A stretch of 64,000 bases of DNA from Megalopta genalis (taxonomy: Eukaryota; Arthropoda; Insecta; Hymenoptera; Halictidae): contig NC_135017.1 in assembly GCF_051020955.1 (NCBI RefSeq), forward strand, positions 31,652,689-31,716,688, given 5' to 3'. This document shows, piece by piece, positions 54,780 to 64,000 of the stretch. Both the position numbers and the translations under genes were made by a program. How positions within the stretch are numbered: position 1 is the first letter of the stretch; each line of letters begins with the position of its first letter. A model generated the notes under the pieces. It saw nothing but the letters and a program-made list of their open reading frames with translations, was not told the DNA's origin and did no database searches.

Positions 54780-55838
54780 TAGGTGCAAGAGTCATTAGCA
54801 TCATCTCAGAGGAGAAAAAATATATTTTGCTCAACATTGCAGGAAGATCAAGTACGACTTGTGCGTGTTTTTTGGTATTCGTCAAAAGTTTCAGTGCTTC
54901 TGTTTTGAATAAAGTAAAGATCAGAAAGTAGTGTTCGAAAGTCAATTTTTATGAAAGGTAACGCAGTCGTGCGTAAATTGGACCGTAGCTTCCGCTGCTT
55001 TTGCACCGGTTCTCCGGGGTGAATTCAAACAAGGTATCCTAGTTTAGAATTTTGTTAAGAAATCAAAAATACACGGAAGACGTGATTATTAAAGCATGAA
55101 ACAAGGGATGAAAAACTAATAAAAAATTTCAGTTCGTTTATTAAAAAGAAATTTTTTATTTAATTCGCAGAGAAAGAAGCGTGAAAAATTATTTACGTGG
55201 TATCGATCAATTATTAAAGTTGATATAGTTAGGTACCAACAACTGAATAACATTTTGATTATACGTTTAACACTAACTGTAGCAGTCGTCGCCTTATACA
55301 AATTACAGTATTGAATTTATTTAAATTTCTTCCAATTTTTATGTTAATATGTGTTGGGATGAATCAATTTAGTGAATGGTTTCCGGTGGACGTCTTCGAC
55401 TCATCAATATGATTAAACGAAAAGAAAGAAATTCCTATTTGTCACCTGTTTGTAACAATTTATAAAGAAAGTTCGTATTTTGCATAAATATTCACGGTGG
55501 CGTTTTTAGATTTTATCACAGAACCTATATTTTAAAAAAATTTTTATCGTTACCAATTTTTTACTGAATTGGAATTTTCAATCTGAAACTCGTAAAGAAT
55601 GACATGTACAATTTTCTCATGTAATTAAACTGACTTTTCAATTTTGTCTGTAACTACCCTTCCTGCCGAGATATAGGATAAGATGCTTGCTGTAACATAT
55701 TTTCTTTATGTAAACTATGCAACGAACATCGATGTTTCAATTTGTTAGAAGTACATATTTTCATAACGATACTTTTCATGTATCTTACAAATAGAATTTT
55801 TCAGTGTTACTGGCACGTTATGAGTTTCTCATTTGATA
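54780..55838. other. AT-rich DNA, nothing recognised
   Basis: No gene or repeat pair was identified. Confidence 0.4.
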
Positions 55839-55974
55839 TACATTCCCCTCCAAAAGTATTAGAACACCCACAAAAAATTCAATAAATTTGAGAAACCGAT
55901 AGGAAATTGTTATAATTTCTTTAATTTATTTCAAAGTTAATTGTTTTAAACTGTAACAAGTGTAATATAAATTT

Positions 55975-56105
55975 GTATATTAAATATATAATATTATAAT
56001 TTATTATTTATATTTATATATATATTATATATTTATATATTAATATTATATATATATATATATATAATATACTAATAATATATATATATAATATATATTA
56101 TTATC
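55975..56105. repeat. (TA)n-rich low-complexity tract
   Basis: Runs of ATATAT and TAATATATAT fill the interval. Confidence 0.9.
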
Positions 56106-56239
56106 ATATTAGCAAACAAATATAACGGATGCCAAAGCTAGTCGTTATTAAAAAACGCGGTGGATGTATCATCATTTTATATATATATAAAATTTATTTA
56201 CTTATTTTATTTATAAAATTTAATTTTCTTCTATAAAAA

Positions 56240-56365
56240 TAACGTCAATTTTATAGAAGAAAATTAGATTTCCTCTTCGATGATACATCCACCGCGTTTT
56301 TTAATTATTTCTCGGACTAGCTTTGGCATCCGTTTTATTCGTTTGTCTATTATTTCTGATTCTAT
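56240..56365 (-). pseudogene. Tc1-type transposase C-terminal tail (copy IV, best preserved)
   Basis: The minus strand reads ESEIIDKRIKRMPKLVREII followed by KKRGGCIIEEEI and a stop. This is the clearest version of the family's C-terminus and shows that the tails in copies I-III are the same coding region. A partial inverted duplicate (KRMPKLV, then KKRGGCII) is readable on the plus strand at 56120-56178. Confidence 0.72.
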
Positions 56366-56609
56366 TTGGTTGTATATATGTTACAGTATGTTTCACATAT
56401 TTCGAAAACGAAATGAATTCGACAAACATTCTCACTGAATAAAATGTAATAAATGGGTAAACTAATTACATAAGTGACAGACACTCCTAACTTAATGTGT
56501 ACTTTCGACAATGCAATGTAACAAAACTTAATACTAAACGTAAAACTGAATGAGAAATTACAATTTATACGAAATCGGCAGGTGTCCTAATACTTTTGGA
56601 CGGGGCTAT

Positions 56610-57165
56610 ATATTATATAGATATTAGTTTAACTTTATAACACTTTGTTTTCTTGTACCTTGCAAACTCTTCCGGCGAAATGTTCGCGAGTAAACTGAGG
56701 TTAACCTGTCTTTAAGCCGCCGTTAAATTTGTTGGCTCCAAGTTATTTTAGTGGAAGGTTAACTTTCTTAAGCTTAACTACTTAAGTGTAACTATAACAA
56801 CATTCCCCTTAAACGTAACCACTTCTTAGTAATTACATTCGACACTTTGCGCTTTAAAACCCATTAATGCATCCATCGACGAAGTCAATGAATAAAGCCT
56901 TTTATGGGTACACGAGAACCTAAATCTTTGAAGAGGTTCTACGAAGCGAAAATTAACCGCATCGTATTTTTCAGATTAACCCTCGAATGACGGATGATTT
57001 TCTCAATTATACAATCGCCGATGTTTTTTCATCGTTTTCAACTTTATTCATGAATCTTCCAAAACATATTTCTGAAAATATTTCTGTTGTTTCTTGTAAA
57101 ATAGTAATTTATATATTTTAATTGCCGAAAATTGATTAATTAGGTGACGATATACAGTTAGGTAA
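56610..57165. other. Unassigned
   Basis: No gene was recognised. A TTAACCTTCCAC/TTAACTTTC-rich part near 56700-56820 has repeated TTAAC words. Confidence 0.35.
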
Positions 57166-57169
57166 CGAT

Positions 57170-57537
57170 ATACAATTTATTCTGTTGCTAGCGGGTCGAT
57201 TGAAAAGCTTTTATTAGCTTATTTTTTTAGCTTATTTTAGCTTATTTTAGCTCGTCTTTTGAGCTAAAATAACATGGTCTAAGGAGAACTTTAAGATAAT
57301 TGTACCAAATTTTTTGCCAACCATTTCTTTTCAGAGTTATCAAGGTTTTTATAGGTTTTTCTTTTGTTTAAATTCTGAAAAAAACTATATATTATGATGC
57401 TCGCCAAATTCGTCTCAGCATCCCCTAAAATTTGGTACGATCATGTTAAAACTCATGTTATTTTAGCTCAAGAAGTTTCCGATCAAACCACTAGCCACAG
57501 AATAAATTAAGCTGATCACATTGTATGGTTCACCCTG
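57170..57537. mobile_element. TACAGGGTGG-type long-TIR MITE, copy 3
   Basis: The right end GTATGGTTCACCCTG is intact before TA. The left tip is replaced, with the match starting at CAATTTATTCTGTTGCTAGC. A small TTTTAGCTTATT triplication lies near 57215-57250. Confidence 0.75.
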
Positions 57538-57544
57538 TATAGGA

Positions 57545-58245
57545 GCAACTCCAGTTTTTTAAAAATAAATAATACAAATATTGATTTACTTAGATCTTCT
57601 TTGCATTAACTACAAGTTAACACTCTTAGAAATTAAGTTCAAACTACAATAACAAAATAGCCAGCATTGTTATAATACTTAGATTAAATACATATAAATT
57701 TAGTTTGCTGATTTGACAGAAATGTGGAACAGCACCAAATATCGGACGCAGCAAGCATGTTTAAAATGATTCACGACGATCACATACGTAATCATCGGAT
57801 CATTCAAGTGTATCGATACAAACTTTGTAAGTCATTAATGGTCCCCAAACAAAGCACACCTTTTTTTTCATTTATATCATCCAGCTTCACTGCTCTGAAT
57901 TTTCCATCTTCATTGCTCCAAAGTTTTCTGAAATGTAGTCCAGTGTATACAAAAAACAAAAAGTAAAGGAAAAGTACTTACCAGAATTTATAACAATGCT
58001 ACGCAGATGTTTTTTGTTCACAAAAATTGATATTATATAAAATCATAATATAAAATAATATTTATAATATATCTAATTATATTTTATAAAATATTATAAA
58101 ATAATATTATAAAAAATTTTATTATATAAAAAAATTACTCTCTTTACTTTACACGATGCACCGATTTCAGTTGGAACGTCAATGTCCTACGAATTTTGGT
58201 GGATACGTGATAGAAGCGAGCGAGAAGTCTCACGTACAATAGGTA
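57545..58245. other. Unassigned; AT-only tract at 58030-58140
   Basis: The tract TATAAAATAATATT and variants is low complexity. An 80-codon frame at 57724-57966 has no recognisable motif. Confidence 0.35.
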
Positions 58246-58249
58246 CAAA

Positions 58250-58590
58250 CAGCATTCGTACACCTTTTAAAACGGAATAACTTTTTTATAACCAGGACAA
58301 ACGATCTAAATCTTTTTTCGGATGTTAGAGGAATTAGTTTAACTGACAATAACTAAAGAATTGGTTTAAAAAATTGCAACTGGTCGGGATGATAAAGAAA
58401 TTAAAACATGATGTTTTTTCAACTTTTTATATAAGTTTATAATGACAATTTAAAGAATACGGTTTGTATAGATCTCAGTAACTTATACGCATACCGAAAA
58501 TTTCCCAAAGAAATTTAGACCGCTTGGCCGAATTGTAAAAAGTTATAACGTTTTAAAAGGTATTCCAATATTTGTAGACCAATTTAAATT
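58250..58590. mobile_element. TATTCGAACACCTTTTAAAA family element
   Basis: CATTCGTACACCTTTTAAAA at the left and the inverse-like CGTTTTAAAAGGTATTCCAA at the right. The interior resembles 35460-35640 and 27060-27130. Confidence 0.5.
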
Positions 58591-58962
58591 TGTATTACAT
58601 TTTCCTATATTTTGACAATAGACATAACTTCGTCGCATTTCGTTCGTTAGCAGTAGGGTCAAAACTCTTACAATCTCTACAAGTCTCTTACACTGGGTCA
58701 AAATGACCTGGTAACCGCAGTACGGGGGTTAATGAAGATAAAAAAACCCGCGTGTGTTGAAAATGTTTGTGAATGCAAAGAAAAACATTGCGCATCACAT
58801 ATTTTCACGTTTTAGATATCAAATTTGTTTTTATGATATCTATCTGATGGAAACGTAAATCTTATACTGTCCAATTAATGCATAAATTAAAATTTTTTGA
58901 ATTGTTATATGCGGCGGTTTTCCCTACAGCCAGTGATATATCTATAGACATCCTCGTATTAA

Positions 58963-59200
58963 CCCTTTGCACTCGAGTGGTGACTCTGAGGCACCACTAA
59001 AATTTGTTATATCACGTTTTATGATAATTTTTATATTAACAAAGTTTAGATATAATAAATTGTTCAGAGTGTAACTGTTGCGCGAGTCCCAAGAATCAAT
59101 TTCGTATGCATAAAATGCATTTTGTCGTATAAAATAGAAATACTATAAGATAGAAGAATGATCTTATATTTACAGTTAAAATAGCTTCGAGTGCAAAAGG
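58963..59200. mobile_element. TTAA-flanked MITE (piggyBac-like), CCCTTTGCACTCGA ends
   Basis: CCCTTTGCACTCGAGTGG after TTAA (58959-58962), and CTTCGAGTGCAAAAGG before TTAA (59201-59204). It is 238 bp and non-coding. The perfect TTAA duplication indicates piggyBac-type integration. Confidence 0.85.
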
Positions 59201-59204
59201 TTAA

Positions 59205-61090
59205 GTAATTTTCGTGTAAATGCAGTTTTTCGAATATGCGGTACTTTTAGTTGGGAGGTATTGATCGATTTACGTTGAATTACTTAAGCGTGGATACTCT
59301 GTTCATATAGCATTTGCATTCTGAACGTTATTTTTGTACGCAGATTTTAGCATTGCTCTTGTATAGATCGTCGTGTAAGTGTACGTTCATGTTGGACCTG
59401 TCATAAAACCTATAAGAGCACCGATCGTAGCGGAGGTAAAACCTGCAAAAATGCTTTTATCGCGTTATTTATAACGGAAAATTCGTCGAAGATGATTCAT
59501 TTTGGAGAAGAAAAATGATTCTCTTCGAGTTCGTCAATATGCTGGTATCGAAAAATATGTGGGCGTGGCTCTGCTCGCTGTTCCAACGTAAATATTCCCA
59601 TATAAAACAATAGAATGTATTTCTACGCTTCGCTTCCGTCCCTTACAGCAGCTCCAATATCAACCTACCCTTATGCACAAATATTTTTTCGAAACGGTGG
59701 CTTTGGAAAAGAATTCCATCCGTTACCTGGTTACTTTAAAAACGGAAAATGGTATTAAATTCATAAATAAATACATTAAAAGCGGGATTACATGAACCTT
59801 CGAAGAGGAAGAATGATAACTCCGTTGACCGTATAATTGTCGTTTCATTTTCATTATACGTAGTTTCAAAACTTCATTATTTTTCATTATTTATACGTGT
59901 ACTGCTATATGGCAACAGAACAGGAAATTTTACATCGGAGAAGTTACAAAACATATTTCGGTTCAAGCTTTTCATTTGAAAATATATTTGACAAGTCCGA
60001 GATATAAAACATGTTAATATTGGTAGCGTCTGGATTAGATTTTGGTCGAGCGTAGGGCGGAAAGAAAGCGGTTGAAGGAATGGAAAGAACTTATTGGTGT
60101 GCGTTCCAAGGGATTCCAATTTTCTTCTGGATCCGCGTAACAAGGAAGCCTCAGGTAATGAAAAATTCGATATTAGGTGAGGGAAACATTTGGACGTTGG
60201 CCTTGACGAAGTATTTTAATGTTTTGGACGTCGATTGTGAGCTATTTTTATTAATTATTAGTTATTATTAATATGTTCTGGATGCTTTTTTGGTTGAATT
60301 AAATTGTTTTTGGTGATTTTTCTTTGGATTAATTTGTTAGGAATTTTTTATGGAAGCCAGAGCCTAGACCGAACTCAATTACTTGATATTTTTACATCAC
60401 TCTATTATAGACATCGACCGCAAAATTGAAACTTCGATGGAAAGTTTACGAGTTATCCATCCGAGAGAAGACTATGGGGAACTTATTGAACTATATATAA
60501 TGATTATTTTTCTGCGTGGAACACCACCCCGGAGTATTAAATCTAAAATGCCCGGGGGAAACAACCATGCGAGATTCATGGCTAAAGCTTTATATTATTT
60601 AAACATATATATTTCGAAACGAATTTCCCTTGAGAAATGAGGAGAAACTAGGAATTCTAAGTATTTACATTTTTCCAGAGAATTTATAACTCGGATACGC
60701 ACTACTATACCAGCAATAGTGCCATGCTTAGATTTAAAATTTTTTAATAATTTATGTCAATGTAAACGTATAGACAATATGCAAAACATCTAAAAAAAAT
60801 GTTAAAGTGCCAAAACTATAAACGTAGCGTTAAATTCCTAATTTTGTAAATTATTCCGTATATTGTTAATGTAAATAAAAATAAACTATGACATAATTTT
60901 AATTAGATTCACTTTGTAGTTACAGTCACCTAAATTCGACCTATTAATGAAGGAAGTGTGTAGGGTGCACAGCGAGTGTGAATCCGACACTAAAACTCTG
61001 CGATTACAAAATCTCTCGGGTTGTAAGACCGATTACGCTAAGCGACGGAATTGATTAGTATCGCCGTTCGTCTAATTAAAAATGAACAGC
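59205..61090. other. Unassigned
   Basis: Frames up to 88 codons (59877-60143 -) without recognisable domains. No transposon ends were seen. Confidence 0.35.
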
Positions 61091-61104
61091 TGTTTTAATT
61101 TTGA

Positions 61105-61142
61105 AGAATGAATTGAAGAATGAATTGAAGAATGAACTGAAG
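61105..61142. repeat. GAATTGAAGAAT tandem
   Basis: About three 12-bp units of GAATGAATTGAA, the last diverged. Confidence 0.85.
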
Positions 61143-61190
61143 CACTATAAAGCACTCAATTCGATGGTCGAAGGTTGAAAGATTATCTGA

Positions 61191-61400
61191 GTAGTAGACT
61201 AGCGTGGGCTGGAGTCTACTATAGTTGACTGAAGCTGAGTTGTCTGACTAACTGAATAGTAGACTAGCGTGAGCTGGAGTCTACTGAAATTGAAGAGTTG
61301 CGTGTAGCAGACTAGCGTGAGCTGGAGTTTGCTGAAGTTGAAGAGTTGCGTGTAGTAGACTAGCGTGAGCTGGAGTCTGCTGGAGTTGACTGAAGCAGAT
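61191..61400. repeat. 48-bp minisatellite
   Basis: Four units beginning GTAGTAGACTAGCGTGAGCT. The third and fourth start at 61304 and 61352, exactly 48 bases apart. The first unit is longer (about 65 bp). The unit length is a multiple of three, but both strands meet stops outside the units. Confidence 0.9.
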
Positions 61401-61478
61401 TGACTGCGATTCAGAACTTAGTTGAAATGGACAGCGCGTGTCTGATGAAACAGAGTCGCGGACTAGAGACCGAGCGAG

Positions 61479-61622
61479 AATGACTGAGTTTAACTGACAC
61501 TGACTGACCGAAGACCGACGAATGACTAAAGACTAAATGACAAAATGACCACTGACCACTGACAGACAAAATGACAACTGACGAAATGACGACTGATAAA
61601 ATTACCAATGACGAATGACAAA
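61479..61622. repeat. Degenerate ATGACNNAATGAC repeat
   Basis: The words ACTGAC, AATGAC and ACGAATGAC recur about fifteen times without a fixed period. Confidence 0.7.
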
Positions 61623-61678
61623 GAGAAGAATCGGTTTCGAGTTTTTATAGCGTTTCGTGGACACAGAAGACTAGAAAT

Positions 61679-61715
61679 TGATTGGCCAGTGACGCGATGA
61701 AAGGGGATATAAAAG
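61679..61715 (+). promoter_or_regulatory. Possible core promoter (ATTGG box and TATAAAAG)
   Basis: ATTGG (an inverted CCAAT box) at 61681 lies 27 bases before TATAAAAG at 61708-61715, in a GC-richer setting. A small ORF starts about 95 bases downstream and AATAAA follows at 62016. The spacing would suit an RNA polymerase II promoter, either of a host transcript or of a retroelement LTR. AT-rich genomes produce TATA-like words often, so this is tentative. Confidence 0.35.
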
Positions 61716-61809
61716 TGACGTAGCACGCAGTGCCACAGATAGCAAGAAACCCTGGACGGGCGACCGAAGCGGTGCGTGTTAGCGACCCTGTTATACAAAA
61801 TTGCTGCCG

Positions 61810-61926
61810 ATGAGGCGTGCATTACTCGAAAATGCAGGAATGACCTTATCACCGGAAAGAAGACGGCTCGAAAAAATCATAGACTTAGAAACTGCAATGA
61901 AGAAGGCTATGGCTCTACGAAATTGA
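61810..61926 (+). CDS. Small ORF of 38 codons downstream of the possible promoter
   Basis: It runs from ATG to TGA and encodes a short, charged, helix-prone peptide (starts MRRALLENAGMTLSPE, ends with a Lys/Ala/Met-rich stretch). An in-frame stop lies upstream, so the ATG is the first possible start. No known family is recognised. Position after a TATA-like box and before AATAAA at 62016 is the only support. It could be a chance frame. Confidence 0.2.
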   Translation: MRRALLENAGMTLSPERRRLEKIIDLETAMKKAMALRN

Positions 61927-61929
61927 AAG

Positions 61930-62110
61930 CCTAACGAACGTGACCTTTTGTCGATTGCACGTCGTCCGTTGAAGGACTGTTAATTTGTCTCGCTGAGCCG
62001 AAGATTTCGCGTCAATAAATATTTTTTAGGGATAAAAGGAAAAGGTAATACGTCCCGGAGAAAGTTAGGCGGATGTAGCACGAAAATTCCGTTGAAGGAC
62101 GGAACAAAGT
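61930..62110 (+). other. Region with AATAAA signal
   Basis: AATAAATATTTT at 62016 could serve as a poly(A) signal for a transcript starting near 61740. The phrase CGTTGAAGGACKG occurs twice (61968 and 62092). Confidence 0.3.
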
Positions 62111-62116
62111 GGTAGC

Positions 62117-62505
62117 ATGATTTTCATTTTCAAAAGACATGCTGCAAGTGTATACACTTGTGCTCGAGAAATTACACGATCAGATATCATTCCTAGAAGA
62201 ACAAGATTTAATACATTGAAAACCACTCCAACGCTGAACGGAACTTGTCCTAAAATCTTTCATTCTCTTCACAGGCTACTCCAGACCATCTTTCATATTT
62301 CGTCAGCTTACACAGTATTCCACTTTATGGTTGCGACAGAGGGTTTGCTATTACTGTACTCAATATCCCATGGCGTCGCTTTGTGCTACGGACAATTATT
62401 TGATTCTGATGGGTCATTGTGCAGATGACAATGTATTCTTATTACAACTGATAGAATATGCTGACGTTAAGGAATCGTTACCTATTACAGTATTTCACAT
62501 TGACG
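62117..62505 (+). other. Possible broken exon with hydrophobic segment
   Basis: A 103-codon frame (62117-62428) ends with a hydrophobic stretch (YTVFHFMVATEGLLLLYSIS). A good acceptor (TCATTCTCTTCACAG) ends at 62274. If the frame shifts by one base near 62400 it remains open for about 35 further codons (LILMGHCADDNVF and onward to 62508). One membrane-like helix after an acceptor could be a decayed exon of a membrane protein such as an insect chemoreceptor, but the key residues do not fit cleanly and I do not assign it. Confidence 0.2.
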
Positions 62506-62529
62506 AGTAATAACGAATTTCCGTTAATA

Positions 62530-63295
62530 TTTCCACTGTTATTGAAATTTTCTTTTTTCTTCTTTGCTTAAGTTCAAGATTACATCTTATAATTTACATA
62601 TTTTGTGAACAATATAATTTTCGCGTTAACAGAACGTTTTCTCTTCTTGTATAACTTTCTTATAAAGCGTAACTAATAAAATTTTTCAGTCGGGATAACA
62701 TAAATTTGTTGACACGTTAAATATAATTTCGGCGTAACGCAGTTAATACTTGTTCACTCTTATCTATGAAACGCGCTTGAAACTATTTTTGAATTTTATT
62801 TTTTAGGAACGGAAAATAATAAAATTTGTTCAACAGTCTTTGCCTGAGCGAACCGGTTGTTATAGAATCAGTAACTAACAATACTACATATATCGTTGTA
62901 ATACAATAGTGTCGATTGTGTTACATCAGTTTACGAATCGTGGATCAGAATTGCGACGCTTGTTGGTAAAAAGTTATTGCAAAGTTTAGCAAGGTTCACG
63001 ATATACGTTTTGAAGAGATCGATCAAAGTAGCTGGCTTCAAACACAACACTTTTTAGATAATCCCAGTTTTTCAAACCTGAACTGAAGTAGTTGATAAGT
63101 GGAGATGAATAATTTCACTAAAACACGTCACGAAGTTTGCAAGCATTGTATTATTGCACTCACATCGAAAGTTACATTTTTTAACACGATTTCTTTATAG
63201 AACTGATTTAGATTGACGATCGAAATCATAAAAATAACGGAAGAATTTGTTTCTCTTGGAAACGAACTGTTGAATAATATAACGTTTGCCATCGT
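62530..63295. other. AT-rich DNA, nothing recognised
   Basis: No feature supported. Confidence 0.35.
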
Positions 63296-63301
63296 ATTTA
63301 A

Positions 63302-63482
63302 TTTAATCCTTACGCGACAAGAAGGCAGTCTGGTATTTACATTACTCCTCTTACTAGCTGCCCCTCCGCCACACTGATGAAATTGGTGATGGTCGCTAGC
63401 AACCGATAGCTGCGCCAGTGGGGCAGTTAGTAAGAGAGGGAATGTAAACACGATGGTGCCTTCTTGTCGCGTGAGGATTATA
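63302..63482. mobile_element. Palindromic MITE, second copy (TATAATCCTCACG ends)
   Basis: AATCCTTACGCGACAAGAAG at the left and CTTCTTGTCGCGTGAGGATT at the right. The arms also share TTACATTACTCCTCTTACTA and its inverse. It has a longer loop (about 60 bases) than the copy at 13152-13282. The 123-codon minus frame across it (63128-63499) is accidental. Confidence 0.85.
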
Positions 63483-63562
63483 GATTTTGGCAAGTTCAAA
63501 CACTGTGAATGTCAAACACTTGACTTTCATCTATACATTTCAAGATTCGCATTTCCATATAT

Positions 63563-63798
63563 GAGCCGTTTATTTTAAAAGTGGCATAAGTCACTTTACC
63601 GTAATGAAAAGTGGTGATTTTTTAATGTTTATGCGAAATTATTTATACTGAGAAAAATATCAGTATCCTGAGATAACAAATACAAGCAAATCTTCTCGAA
63701 AGTTAGCATCCATATTTTTAAACGTGTTAAAACGCAAACCCTTAAATGTATCGACTTAAAAACAAAGTGACTTATGCCACTTTCAAAATAAACGGCTC
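63563..63798. mobile_element. GAGCCG MITE, short form, second copy
   Basis: GAGCCG to CGGCTC, 236 bp, with a perfect ATAT duplication (63559-63562 and 63799-63802). It is near-identical to 49461-49716. Confidence 0.94.
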
Positions 63799-63802
63799 AT
63801 AT

Positions 63803-64000
63803 AGAGATATCATCTTTAAAGTCTAGGAATTGGATGCTTTGCGCGCCTATAATTTCTTATATAATAATTTCATAGAAGCAAATATAATATGCATATTCAC
63901 GAAAAATATATAAACAATTATTCCTGTTTCATGTAAACGCGATGTAACATCTGTTCTTAGAAAGTATAATGAAAGAGCACGAGCCAGAGAAAGAATTAAA
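63803..64000. other. AT-rich DNA to window end
   Basis: Nothing recognised. Confidence 0.4.

Larger units (their letters stand above)
55841..56606 (-). mobile_element. Tc1-like derivative, copy IV, with inverted internal duplication
   Basis: CATTCCCCTCCAAAAGTATT after TA, and TACTTTTGGACGGGGC before TA. Inside, 56120-56240 and 56250-56370 are inverted copies of each other around a centre near 56245. The left side continues into a long TA-rich tract (55975-56100). Confidence 0.85.

Noticed and set aside
63128..63499. 123-codon minus-strand ORF
   Set aside because: It spans the palindromic MITE at 63302-63482. The similar 13183-13386 frame spans the other copy.
1..64000. CRISPR array, rRNA or tRNA genes
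   Set aside because: No regularly spaced short direct repeats with unique spacers, and no rRNA core sequences or convincing tRNA box A/B pair were seen. A tRNA scan by software would be more reliable than reading by eye.

Overview
The window is AT-rich, intron- or intergenic-like DNA from an insect. Mariner copies with TTGGGTTGGCAAC-type ends, DD41D mariner relatives, and many short TA- and TTAA-flanked elements fit a hymenopteran (ant or bee) best. That is inferred from familiarity with these repeats and was not tested by any search. I found no host protein-coding gene I can defend, no rRNA or tRNA and no CRISPR array. Nearly all recognisable content is transposon-derived, and every transposase remnant is broken.

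Layout. 1-5340: mostly unique AT-rich DNA with one fold-back repeat. 5341-8143: a Tc1-like derivative (5341-6444) with a mariner (5374-5936) inside it, then a near-complete DD41D-type transposon carcass (6999-8143). 8144-18950: short miniature elements, including a TTAA-flanked one and two copies of a long-hairpin family. 18981-20142: an element with GAGCCG ends and a complete 97-codon frame, flanked on both sides by an exact 30-bp direct duplication. 21798-24290: a repeated segment that carries a compound mariner (21954-23563), whose unoccupied counterpart lies at 10926-11737. 28180-30100: a second DD41D relic and fold-back elements. 33076-34272: an inverted, nearly identical copy of half of the compound mariner. 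36913-41284: another Tc1 derivative, a GC-rich simple-repeat block and a clean hairpin. 42478-46805: nested miniature and fold-back elements, including a hAT-type MITE with a perfect 8-bp target duplication. 48006-57537: a further mariner, fold-backs and two more Tc1 derivatives. 58963-63798: TTAA- and ATAT-flanked MITEs, a minisatellite followed by a possible promoter, small ORF and poly(A) signal, and second copies of families seen earlier.

The elements are related through nesting and shared ends. Four mariner copies carry the same internal deletion, so one crippled derivative was multiplied, presumably by transposase made elsewhere. The GAGCCG family has three short copies and one long copy that holds several end-like motifs internally. 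At least eight copies of one TA-flanked hairpin family are spread over 36 kb. Empty and filled copies of the same sequence within the window allow several insertions to be dated relative to each other.
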